Below are positions 17,143-27,030 of a stretch of DNA of 64,000 nucleotides, piece by piece. The position numbers and the translations under genes were made by a program. The notes under the pieces were generated by a model. That model was not told the DNA's origin and ran no database searches. It saw only the letters and a program-made list of their open reading frames with translations. The stretch is from Pseudolactococcus laudensis. GTDB lineage: Bacteria; Bacillota; Bacilli; Lactobacillales; Streptococcaceae. The stretch's first letter is position 1. The number at the start of each line of letters is the position of its first letter. The stretch spans positions 1 through 64,000 of the forward strand of contig NZ_JACBNY010000010.1 of assembly GCF_013449735.1 (NCBI RefSeq). Direction: 5' to 3'.

Positions 17143-17898
17143 TTATCTCATAATATCAGCCCAGCCATCCAAGCCATCAATAAATTTCTTAGCCTTAATC
17201 TGCACACCGATATAGTGGTCATAGAGGGCATCGACAAAGACACGAATTTTCTTTTTCATGTCATCAGACAGGTTGATACTCGGCAACTTTTCTAAGTCCA
17301 TTGCCATAAAAGAGTAGCACAGAAAAATCACATTAGGATCCAAGTGCGACCGCTTCATATCTTCATCAAAATGATTTCGACAAAGACAGCCATTAAACTT
17401 GTAAGAAAAATCCATTGGTAAATCCTTACGGTGACAAAAAACGCATTGCCCAAAATCTAACTGGGCACCAAAACGCGACATGACCTGTAGCTCAAAAATA
17501 TAAGTCACCACCACCATATCAATCTTCTCTTCAATTAAATCAAGCGACTTCATCAAAAAACCATAAAGCGGCGCGTCATAATGATTATCAGGCAGCGCCA
17601 CATCCGAAAGACCAACCAGATAACTCGCATAAGCCTGAGCAAAAATATCCGAATTAATAAACTGATAAGGCCTAGCCTCACTAATATCAGAAATAAAACT
17701 CAAGCCATCGTCATTAATCGTCCCCAACAACTCAAGCTGCGTAAAATTCTGAAGACTACTCGCAAACCGCGACTTCCCAGCATTTTTCACAAAAAACATC
17801 CGCTTACCAAAACGCTCCGTAAAAATCTTAACTAATTTATCTTGCTCACGGTAATGCCGACTAAACAGCACTAAACCGCGCGTCTCAACGTTTTTCAT
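17143..17898 (-). CDS. recO: DNA repair protein RecO
   Basis: RecO loads RecA onto SSB-coated DNA with RecR. The 251-residue protein has the N-terminal OB fold (ETRGLVLFSRHYREQDKLV) and a zinc motif C-x-x-C near 149-152 (CVFCHRKD) followed by CLCRNHF. Length and motifs are typical. A TATAAT box and GGAGAGG ribosome site precede the ATG. It lies downstream of araT on the same strand, as in many lactococci and streptococci, but a terminator separates araT from it in the opposite order: recO is upstream of nothing else on its strand in this stretch. Confidence 0.94.
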   Translation of the reverse strand: MKNVETRGLVLFSRHYREQDKLVKIFTERFGKRMFFVKNAGKSRFASSLQNFTQLELLGTINDDGLSFISDISEARPYQFINSDIFAQAYASYLVGLSDVALPDNHYDAPLYGFLMKSLDLIEEKIDMVVVTYIFELQVMSRFGAQLDFGQCVFCHRKDLPMDFSYKFNGCLCRNHFDEDMKRSHLDPNVIFLCYSFMAMDLEKLPSINLSDDMKKKIRVFVDALYDHYIGVQIKAKKFIDGLDGWADIMR

Positions 17899-17966
17899 AT
17901 CCCTAAGAACCTCTCCACTTCATTATAACAAAAAATTGGGCATCTCTAAAAACTCAGATCCAATAA

Positions 17967-17992
17967 AAAATTCCCCAAAATTGGGGAATTTC
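17967..17992 (-). terminator. Terminator of araT
   Basis: A 9-bp stem AAATTCCCC/GGGGAATTT with a T6 run on the minus strand lies downstream of araT. Confidence 0.8.
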
Positions 17993-18046
17993 AATGCTTG
18001 CTGGAGATTAAGCAAGCTCAGGTTCACTTGATAAAAGATGAGTAGA

Positions 18047-19222
18047 TTATAACGCACGCTTTTCAGTCACGTATGCTGTCAAGCGCGCCATGGCTTCTGT
18101 AATCACCGTCATACTCGCCGCATAGCTCAAACGGATATAGCCTTCACCATATTTGCCAAAAGCTGACCCGGGAATAAAAGCCACTTGCTTTTCATTAGCA
18201 AAATCAATCAAGAAATCAAAAGAATTTTGTTCTAAATCTGCAGGAATTTTAGCGAAAATATAAAATGCCCCGTCTGGTTTCGCAATCTCAAAGCCAAGCG
18301 GTGTCATCTGTGAGATGATATAATCTCGCCTAATCACATACTCTTTTTTCATCGCTACTGCATCATCTTTACCATTGGTCAAAGCCTCAATCGCCGCAAA
18401 CTGAGAAACTGTCGTTGCTGCTGTCACAAAATACTGATGCGTTTTAATGATCTGGCTAGTCAAAACCGCATCCGAGAAGATGAAACCAATCCGATAACCC
18501 GTCATAGCATGAGATTTAGACAGGCCATTTAGCACAATCGTCTGCTCACGCGCAAATTCAGCGATTGACACATGTTTCTCACCTGTATAGTTCAACTCAG
18601 AATAGATTTCATCCGAAATAACAAAAACGGGATATTTCTGAACGACTTCAGCCAAAGCCTTGATTTCTGCGCGATTATAAGTCACACCCGTTGGATTTGA
18701 CGGATAATTCAAAATCACAGCCTTCGTTTCAGGATTGGCAATCAAAGCTGCCTCTAGCATCTCTGGTGTCAAGACAAAGCCATTGGTCGTCGTATCAATC
18801 TCAACCATCTCAGCACCTGCAAGTTGAATTAAAGGCTCATAACCAGGGTACAAAGGCGCAGGCGTCAGCACCTTATCGCCAGCCACTAAGATAGACATGA
18901 GACTAGCAGAAATCGCCTCCGTCGCACCAACCGTCACCAAAATCTCTGATTCTGGATCGAACTGTAGGTCATATTTTTCAGCAACAAACTGACTCGCCGC
19001 CTCACGCAAAGCCAGCAATCCTGACATCCCAGTATAATGACTCTCATGTGCACGAACAGCAGCCACAGCAGCTGCTTCAACATGCTCAGGCGTATTAAAA
19101 TCAGGCTCTCCTAGCGTCAGTTTCAACATACCAGGAATCTTTGACACCTCCTGATCAAAACGACGAATCGCCGAAATTTTGATTTTATCCAAATTCGAAT
19201 TAAAAAGATTAGACACATCCAT
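18047..19222 (-). CDS. araT: Aromatic amino acid aminotransferase (class I/II PLP)
   Basis: The 391-residue protein is a fold-type I aminotransferase. The N-terminal KIPGMLKLTLGEPDFNTPEH is characteristic of AraT/PatA enzymes. The PLP pocket is seen in YPSNPTGV (Asn), SDEIYSEL (Asp) and NGLSKSHAMTGYRIG, where the lysine of SKS carries the cofactor. AraT of lactococci starts conversion of Phe, Tyr, Trp and Leu to aroma compounds; the specificity is inferred from similarity and from the araT-recO neighbourhood. GAGG lies 11 bases before the ATG. Confidence 0.85.
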   Translation of the reverse strand: MDVSNLFNSNLDKIKISAIRRFDQEVSKIPGMLKLTLGEPDFNTPEHVEAAAVAAVRAHESHYTGMSGLLALREAASQFVAEKYDLQFDPESEILVTVGATEAISASLMSILVAGDKVLTPAPLYPGYEPLIQLAGAEMVEIDTTTNGFVLTPEMLEAALIANPETKAVILNYPSNPTGVTYNRAEIKALAEVVQKYPVFVISDEIYSELNYTGEKHVSIAEFAREQTIVLNGLSKSHAMTGYRIGFIFSDAVLTSQIIKTHQYFVTAATTVSQFAAIEALTNGKDDAVAMKKEYVIRRDYIISQMTPLGFEIAKPDGAFYIFAKIPADLEQNSFDFLIDFANEKQVAFIPGSAFGKYGEGYIRLSYAASMTVITEAMARLTAYVTEKRAL

Positions 19223-19571
19223 TAGCTTACCTCATTTTCGTATGAAAAAAGGCACAACACTGCGACATGCCCTTCACATTTTTATTCAATTATACCTTTT
19301 TTTTAGCATCTTTGCTATCTTTAGACAACAACATCTGGATAGCGTCATCCGTCGCAACATTTATTATTTCTACCATTCTTCTTTAAATAATCTATATGTC
19401 ATATGGTCTTTCAAGTCTTTTTCATGCAAATCCTGTTCTCATTTTTTATAATATGGACAAATATAATACAGATAACATTAATACTTAAAGTAATATAAAT
19501 CTAATGAAATTTGATATAATAAAAGAAAAATATTATTTATAAAAAGCTAAAGGAAGGAATAAATAGAGTAT
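19223..19571. other. Gene-free interval upstream of araT
   Basis: No supported gene is seen. The right half is very AT-rich and marks the change to accessory sequence. On the minus strand a weak hairpin (AAGGGCA ... TGCCTT then TTTTTC, about 19240-19268) lies just before araT and might attenuate it. Confidence 0.4.
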
Positions 19572-20623
19572 ATGAAAAATAATGATAAAAAATTGATGTG
19601 GCGTTTAAAAAAACATTAGCAAAGAGTTGGGGAGAGACATACGATAATATTAAACCTGAACATTGCATTTTATGTGGGGAAAGAAAAACAAGTTATTGTA
19701 ATTCACATACAATCCCTCAATTTGTTTTAAAAAATATTGCTAAATCCGGGATGATTGGCACCCTTAATGCAATTATTGAATTACCAATTAAAAATTTCGA
19801 AAAAGATGAAAAAGGTGTTAAAAAGTCAGGTGTCATACATTCTATCTGTATTTCGTGTGATTCTAAATATTTTAAAGACTATGAAAATCCGGAGAATTTA
19901 AAAAATGTAATTACAGACAAAATGTTGGCAGAAATTGCCCTCAAAAACTTTTTAATGGAAATAGTTCGAACACGTATAGATAAAGAAGGACTAAATAATA
20001 AGATTAAAAATTTAGAGGTATTTACCAATAGACCCTCTGAATTACTAAATTTTCAAGATTGGGACCTTGAAGATTTCGAGAATGAAGTTGAAGAGCATAA
20101 AAATAATATTGTTAAAAATCATACTGGAGCATATCAAATAATATTTCATGAAGTACTTCCTTATAAGGTTCCCCTAGCATTTTAAGACTCAATTTCGGTA
20201 ATTGAAGATATGGATGGATTTATTATAAATAACACAAAAAATCTAGCCAAAGAAAATCGAATTCAAAAATTGCATTTAGCAATACTTCCCTTAGAAGACA
20301 GTACTTTTGTTTTAGCTTTTTACCATAAAAAGGATAAAAAATACAGTAACTTAAGGCATCAATTTAATAGTGTTTTAAAGGATAAAAAATTGGCTTTTAT
20401 AAACTATTTAATCTTTGCCTACTCAGAAAATTGTTTTTTCTCTATAGAAAGAAAAGAAGATTTTACATGTAATTCCAAGTTATCCTAATTGACTCAGGAG
20501 TTATTTGGTGAACCTAATTTAGGTTTTCAAATTCTTGGAGATAGTTTTAAAAAGAGCTACAAAAAAGTTCAACCTCATGAAATACCAAATTTTTTATCAA
20601 AAGATTGGTCATTAGAAGACTAA
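19572..20623 (+). pseudogene. Broken gene for a CxxC/SHxIP zinc-finger protein of unknown function
   Basis: One reading frame runs from GTG 19598 to TAA 20621 but is cut by TAA codons at 20183 and 20486; the protein-like sequence resumes in the same frame after each. The N-terminal part has CILCGERKTSYCNSHTIPQF and a later CISCDSKYF, together a probable zinc site similar to HNH-type or related nucleases. A better start, ATG 19572 behind AGGAAGGAA, is in another frame and would join if one base in the A7 run at 19607-19613 were gained or lost. So three lesions are plausible. GC is well below that of its neighbours. I do not recognise the family. Confidence 0.6.
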
Positions 20624-20721
20624 GTTTTGAAAAATAAAAAACAATAATATAGTAAATTTCCTAATAGTCCCAAAAGTAATTACATAAAAATGATTTATTA
20701 ACCTTAAATTATTTTAAACAC

Positions 20722-20761
20722 AAAAAAATCCCTATACAACACTGTATAAGGATTCTTTTTT
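20722..20761. terminator. Hairpin terminator beside the possible att site
   Basis: AATCC-CTATACA and TGTATA-AGGATT pair around a short loop, with A7 to the left and T6 to the right. Confidence 0.7.
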
Positions 20762-20773
20762 ATGCCCCTGCAG
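20762..20773. other. Possible attachment-site remnant
   Basis: ATGCCCCTGCAG resembles the 3' end of tRNA-Lys (ATGCCCCCTGCAG at 22877-22889), with one C missing, and sits after a terminator as the tRNA copy does. It could mark the far end of the element inserted at the tRNA. The match is short. Confidence 0.3.
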
Positions 20774-20902
20774 ATATATTCAACACTTTATATAGAAACT
20801 TTACGCATTATAAAGGCATTTAGGTTCTTTCACTTGAACTATTTCTACTACATTTTTTTTTTTTGGTGAAAATAATTCCTATAATTAATAAAAATCTATT
20901 TA

Positions 20903-21613
20903 TCAATCATGTTCTTTTCTATTCCAAGCAAAAGCAAATTTAGTTAAAATGAATAGCCCTACAATCCATAGCAGCATGCTTAGAATACTACTATCTGTTA
21001 TTTTGAAATGTTCCAATTTACTAAAATATTCTGTATTGGCACCAATAAATGACCACTTAACAAAATATTGAACTAACTGATTTGATGAAAGATCTGCTAA
21101 TATCGGTAAAAAGTTAGCTACCATAACAATGCCAAGACTAAATAAAGAGGCGTGTATTTGACTTTTGGCTAATAAACCAATGGATAAATTGGTTAGAATA
21201 AAAATTAAGGTTGTTGAAATTGCAATGATAAAATAGATTGGCCAACTTGGAATAACAACACCGAAAAGCAAAGGAAAATAAATGCAAGCAGAAACAGAAA
21301 ATAGAAACGGAAAAATAACAATAGATAAAATATACTCATACATCTTAACACCACTTAGTATCAACGTTCGTAAATTTTTCTTTTCTTTCTCTTCCCCTAT
21401 CATCAATGAAACAAAAGATCCTGCCGTTAAACTATAGACAAAGGCTAAGGCTGAACTTAAAAAACTTATATTGCCATGAAACTTTGGAATGAGTGACAGC
21501 AAAGTAAAATCTCCAATAGGCGTACCTACACACATATATAATAAAGCAATGCTGCTTTTCAAATATTGTTTTCTTAACCATAATAAGCTTTTTAGTCTAT
21601 CTATTCTATTCAT
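20903..21613 (-). CDS. ABC-2 type transporter permease
   Basis: The 236-residue protein has about six predicted membrane segments and the N-terminal arrangement of ABC-2 permeases. It probably exports a peptide, drug or lipid, but nothing in the sequence defines the cargo. Its ATG overlaps the end of the ATPase gene by eight bases. The ATPase is truncated at its 5' end, so this permease may no longer be expressed or functional. GC content is low, like the rest of the accessory patch. Confidence 0.75.
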   Translation of the reverse strand: MNRIDRLKSLLWLRKQYLKSSIALLYMCVGTPIGDFTLLSLIPKFHGNISFLSSALAFVYSLTAGSFVSLMIGEEKEKKNLRTLILSGVKMYEYILSIVIFPFLFSVSACIYFPLLFGVVIPSWPIYFIIAISTTLIFILTNLSIGLLAKSQIHASLFSLGIVMVANFLPILADLSSNQLVQYFVKWSFIGANTEYFSKLEHFKITDSSILSMLLWIVGLFILTKFAFAWNRKEHD

Positions 21614-22376
21614 TTTTAAATGCCTTTCCTGTCAACCGTACAAAAATAGATTCCAAAGATGATTCCATGGTATGGATACTGACAACATATTGTCCAAGAT
21701 AGTTTGCTACCTCCTCTTTAGGAACCGTAATTTCTTTACCATTTTGGAATCTAATCACAACTTTATTTTCGTCACTATATTTATCAATGATAGATTGTGG
21801 TGCCCCATACTCAATAATATTGCCTTGATATAATAAGGCAATATTATCACATATTTTAGTCGCCTCATTCATATCATGCGTTGTTAAGAATATCGTCACA
21901 CCTTTTTCTTTTAAATCAAACAAAATATCATGCACTTTTTGCGATAAAGTCGGGTCTAATCCAGAAGTTGGTTCATCTAAAAATAAGATTTTTGACGTAT
22001 GGAGAATGGCACGAATCAAGAATAATCTTTGTTTCATACCTGTTGATAAATTCTCAGCTTTTTTATCCTTATCTTGATATAAATCTAAGGCTTTTAACAA
22101 ATCATCGAGTACTTCAGTCGAAATATTATGAAATCTAGCAAAAAATTCTAAGTTTTTATAAAGAGACATTTTTTCATAAAAGCCAACGGTATCACTCATA
22201 AACCCAATATTTAAAAGATCGTCAGCAGAAATAGCCTTTGCATCTTTACCCAAAATAAAAGCTTGTCCACTATCCTGAACCAATTGCCCTGTTAAAATAT
22301 TAATCGTCGTTGTCTTGCCAGCACCAGAAGGTCCAAGAAAACCAAATATTACAGAAGATACAACACAGGAACTCAT
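21606..22376 (-). pseudogene. ABC transporter ATPase, 5'-truncated
   Basis: From IFGFLGPSGAGKTTTI onward the protein is a normal DrrA/CcmA-type ATPase: Walker A, signature LSTGMKQRL, Walker B ILFLDEPTSGLD and the H-loop TTHDMNEA are intact, and a C-terminal extension of about 60 residues follows. The usual first 25-30 residues, with the aromatic A-loop and two strands, are missing. They are replaced by MSSCVVSSV, which is encoded in the antisense of the integrase remnant. No ribosome site precedes the ATG. The family's length and the abrupt start indicate a deletion junction at about 22340-22365. Confidence 0.7.
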
Positions 22377-22796
22377 CAATTTGTTCCTCCGAAAAATAAA
22401 ACATCAATACGAACTGTTCCAATTGACGAAAAAAGCCTAATCATCTTAAAATCTCTACAAGCTCAACAAAAAAGAGCTAATAACGAATTAGGGGTCGGTA
22501 ATGAAGAAAATTTCATATTTCAACACCACTCTCTCAGATATGATATACCACTCATTGAAACAGTTAGTAAAGCAATCAAAGAGATGTTAAAAATTCTAAA
22601 AATCACTCCATTATTGTCAACTAAAGGAGCTAGACATACTTATGGTTCTGTCTTACTACATAGAGGAATTGACATGGGTGTCATTGCTAAATTATTAGGT
22701 CATAAAGATATTAGTATGTTAATTGAGGTTTATGGTCATACTTTGCAAGAACGTGTAGAAGAGGAATATCAGGAGGTCAGAAATATTTTAAAATAA
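22341..22796 (+). pseudogene. C-terminal remnant of a tyrosine integrase
   Basis: About 150 codons remain in one open frame without a start. FVPPKNKTSIRTVPID is the typical pre-catalytic segment of streptococcal and lactococcal phage or ICE integrases. The catalytic block TKGARHTYGSVLLH, LLGHKDISM and the nucleophile tyrosine in EVYGHTL are present. The first catalytic arginine and the DNA-binding N-terminus are missing, so it cannot work. The 3' end is natural and stops 80 bases from tRNA-Lys, the standard position of an integrase at its att site. Confidence 0.88.
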
Positions 22797-22837
22797 AATG
22801 GGACAAAACATGGGACAAATTTACAAGTAAGTACGAG

Positions 22838-22873
22838 AAAAGCCATACACAGCAACAACTGTCTATGGCTTTT
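22838..22873. terminator. Terminator between integrase remnant and tRNA-Lys
   Basis: AAAAGCCATA-CACAG and CTGT-TATGGCTTTT pair around a short loop; it can end both the integrase and the tRNA transcript. Confidence 0.8.
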
Positions 22874-22877
22874 ATGA

Positions 22878-22950
22878 TGCCCCCTGCAGGGCTTGAACCT
22901 GCGACCCATGGATTAAGAGTCCACTGCTCTACCAACTGAGCTAAGAAGGC
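22878..22950 (-). tRNA. tRNA-Lys (anticodon CTT)
   Basis: The 73-base gene folds as a full cloverleaf: acceptor GCCTTCT/AGGGGGC, D arm GCTC...GAGC, anticodon stem GTGGA/TCCAT with loop CTCTTAA, and T arm GCAGG-TTCAAGC-CCTGC. CCA is not encoded. Two G-U pairs in the acceptor stem leave open that the 3' half was replaced by an incoming element. Confidence 0.93.
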
Positions 22951-22983
22951 AATCTTTAAGAGAAAAGCATTTCTCACCAGTTC

Positions 22984-23013
22984 ATTATACCCCAAATACA
23001 CCTGAAAATGCAA
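22984..23013 (-). promoter_or_regulatory. Promoter of tRNA-Lys
   Basis: On the minus strand TTGCAT (23013-23008) and TATAAT (22989-22984) are 18 bases apart, about 35 bases before the tRNA. Confidence 0.7.
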
Positions 23014-23090
23014 GAATAAACTCATACAAGTCAAACACAGTTTTTTGAAAACTTTTTACCAAGAATTCGTAGCATAAAAGACTTACAAAC

Positions 23091-23451
23091 TCAAGGTTGT
23101 CAGTCAAAAGCTAACGAAGACATCACACCAACATAGGAAAGTTTTTTTGCGATTTTTGGGCTGTGAGGTCGAGGCAGCTAAAGCGCAGAAACCTTGAGGT
23201 TGTGAGCTGAAAGCTAACGAAGACATCACACCAACATAGGAAAGTTTTTTTGCGTTTTTGGCTGTGAGGTCGAGGCAGCTAAAGCGCAGAAACCTTGGGG
23301 TTGTGAGCTGAAAGCTAACGAAGACATCACACCAACATAGGAAAGTTTTTTTGCGTTTTTGGCTGTGAGGTCGAGGCAGCTAAAGCGAAGCAACCTTGGG
23401 GTTGTGAGCTGAAAGCTAACGAAGAAATCACAGTCAAAAACGCAAAAAAAC
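23091..23451. repeat. Tandem repeat of 101-103 bp, about 3.5 copies
   Basis: The word GCTAACGAAGACATCACACC recurs at 23110, 23213 and 23314, and in altered form at 23415, giving periods of 103, 101 and 101. Each unit contains a T7 run, TGAGGTCGAGGCAGC and a small AACCT-TG-AGGTT palindrome. The last unit ends in CACAG...AAAAAC at 23429-23451, complementary over 23 bases (one G-T pair) to 23345-23367, so it closes into a large hairpin. The period is not a multiple of three, and no coding role is likely. Confidence 0.9.
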
Positions 23452-23646
23452 ACTGATTGAATGCCGTTGCTTACTCAAGTATTGAACCCGCTGTCAATGT
23501 TAAACAGGTGGGCGTCTCGCTCTTACTGAAGCAGCTTCCATCTAAAATGGCTTGCACGCTGTAAGATGTCTCAAAGACTCCCGAGGTAATACGATTTAGT
23601 CGGTCAAAAATGTGAGTAAGTTCGCACATTCCAGTGCTTTTCTTTA
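23452..23646 (-). ncRNA. ssrS: 6S RNA
   Basis: The transcript of about 195 bases is almost fully self-paired at its ends: CACTG/CAGTG, GAATG/CATTC and CTTACTCA/TGAGTAAG. A large central bubble follows, then a terminal stem with TCTTAC/GTAAGA and CCAT-TTTAG-ATGG. This rod-with-bubble fold is that of 6S RNA, which binds the sigma-A RNA polymerase. The 3' half (CACCTGTTTAAC...GGGTTCAA...GGCATTC) also resembles the same part of E. coli 6S RNA. The closing stem followed by T7 ends transcription. A covariance search was not possible here. Confidence 0.72.
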
Positions 23647-23653
23647 TATTTAT

Positions 23654-23682
23654 ATCATAGCATGGTTCCATTTTTTTTGCAA
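23654..23682 (-). promoter_or_regulatory. Promoter of the 6S RNA gene
   Basis: On the minus strand TTGCAA (23682-23677), a 17-base spacer and TATGAT (23659-23654) predict a start at about 23646, just ahead of the closing stem. Confidence 0.75.
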
Positions 23683-23735
23683 ACAATATGTCGGAAAACG
23701 CTTTCTTTTTTGCCGATAAATTAATTTAAGTCCTC

Positions 23736-23773
23736 AAAAAAACAGAAAGTCGACACGCAACTTTCTGTTTTTC
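23736..23773 (-). terminator. Terminator of proS
   Basis: AAAACAGAAAGT and its complement pair around a short loop, with a T7 run on the minus strand, just after the proS stop. Confidence 0.85.
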
Positions 23774-23781
23774 ATAGTCTT

Positions 23782-25685
<1,904 letters not shown>

Positions 25686-25782
25686 TTTCCTTTCATATAG
25701 TGTTTTTATTATATCAAAAAAAGCGTTGAAAATCAGCACTTTTAAGTTAAGTTAGTGTTGATAAGCGTATCAAACATAAGAA

Positions 25783-27024
25783 TCACCGAAACAATCGCAA
25801 AATATCATTCCAAGTCACCGCAATCATCAAGACAACCATAATGCCGACACCTACAAGAGTAATGATACTTTCATGCTCTTGTTTCATCGGTTTGCGACGA
25901 ATCGCTTCAATGATATTCATGACAATTTTACCACCATCCAAAGCAGGAATCGGAATCAGATTGAAAATCCCCAGATTAATGGATAAGAGTGCCATAAATC
26001 TAATAACCGTCAGGATACCTTCACGCGCTGCCTCACCAGACATCTTATACATGGCAACCGGTCCACCCAATTTATTAATGTCCGGACGTAAAATCAAATC
26101 CTTCAAAGCATTAACAATCGCAAAAGCAGATGTCCAGGCCTCTTTTAGACCCCCAGTTATTTTGTCTACAAAACCTGTTTTAAGAAATGGTGTAATCCCA
26201 ATGACATACGACTTATCATTCTTTTTAGGTGTAATCGTAAGCGTTTTGCTATCTGTCTTAACTTGAATCGCCTTACCATCAGATTGGCCAATTTCCTTAG
26301 ACAATTCCGACCAATCAGAAATTGGCACACCATTAATCGACTCAACCTTATCACCTGTCCGCAACCCCGCCTGATAAGCTGGATAATTGTGGTCCGACAC
26401 CGTGATTTGGTTGGTCTTCAAATCCTGCACGCCACCTTGCATAAAGACAACCAAAACAAACGCCACCGCACCCAAAATAAAATTATTGAGCGGTCCAGCA
26501 AAGTTCGTCATCATCCGACCAGGCAAACTTGCGCTCTGATACTGCACATCCAAAGGCGCAATGCGCAACTCCGTACCATCTTCCTCGACAACCGTCGCAT
26601 CATGATCCACCGCATACGTCACAATTTCACCATTAACCTCGCCGGTAATGGTTAGAGCCTTTTCAAAATCATAATCTGTAACGAGCATCGGTAGCGCTTG
26701 ACCAAACTGCACCTTATTACTGAGATTAATACGTGTCACCGTCTGACTTTGGGGATTCAACGTCAAACTTACCGGTGCCCCAGTCTTAATCTCAGTTTCA
26801 TCTTCACCCCAACCAGCCATGCGAACATAACCGCCCAGAGGCAAAATTCGAATGGTATAGAGTGTGCCATCTTTCGCTTGGTGAGCATAAATTTTAGGTC
26901 CCATACCAATCGAAAATTCCCGCACCAAAATACCTGCTTTTTTAGCGAAAAACAGATGACCATACTCGTGTACACAAACAATAATACCGAAAATGATGAT
27001 AAATGTGACTAAACTTTGAATCAT
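25783..27024 (-). CDS. rseP: RIP metalloprotease RseP/Eep/RasP (site-2 protease)
   Basis: The 413-residue intramembrane zinc protease has H19-E-Y-G-H23 in its first membrane helix, GAGPL-like NFAGPLNNF near 185, a PDZ domain at about 215-290 ([15 protein letters not shown]) and the third zinc ligand in [11 protein letters not shown] near 365. It cleaves membrane-bound anti-sigma factors, signal peptide remnants and pheromone precursors. In lactic cocci it is called Eep. It lies six bases downstream of dxr, an obvious operon arrangement. Confidence 0.94.
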   Translation of the reverse strand: MIQSLVTFIIIFGIIVCVHEYGHLFFAKKAGILVREFSIGMGPKIYAHQAKDGTLYTIRILPLGGYVRMAGWGEDETEIKTGAPVSLTLNPQSQTVTRINLSNKVQFGQALPMLVTDYDFEKALTITGEVNGEIVTYAVDHDATVVEEDGTELRIAPLDVQYQSASLPGRMMTNFAGPLNNFILGAVAFVLVVFMQGGVQDLKTNQITVSDHNYPAYQAGLRTGDKVESINGVPISDWSELSKEIGQSDGKAIQVKTDSKTLTITPKKNDKSYVIGITPFLKTGFVDKITGGLKEAWTSAFAIVNALKDLILRPDINKLGGPVAMYKMSGEAAREGILTVIRFMALLSINLGIFNLIPIPALDGGKIVMNIIEAIRRKPMKQEHESIITLVGVGIMVVLMIAVTWNDILRLFR

Positions 27025-27030
27025 ATTTTT

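Noticed and set aside
19598-20623. Programmed stop-codon read-through in the zinc-finger-type gene
   Set aside because: Two TAA codons without a downstream stimulatory structure, in a decayed region with a likely frameshift as well; gene decay is simpler.
22777-23034. Minus-strand ORF of 85 codons
   Set aside because: It is the translation of tRNA-Lys and its surroundings.
23091-23451. Tandem repeats as a CRISPR array
   Set aside because: Whole units are near-identical; there are no short repeats with unique spacers and no cas genes.
23226-23453. Minus-strand ORF with a repeated peptide over the tandem repeats
   Set aside because: The repeat period is 101 bases, so consecutive units are read in different frames; the repeated look is only a by-product of DNA repetition.
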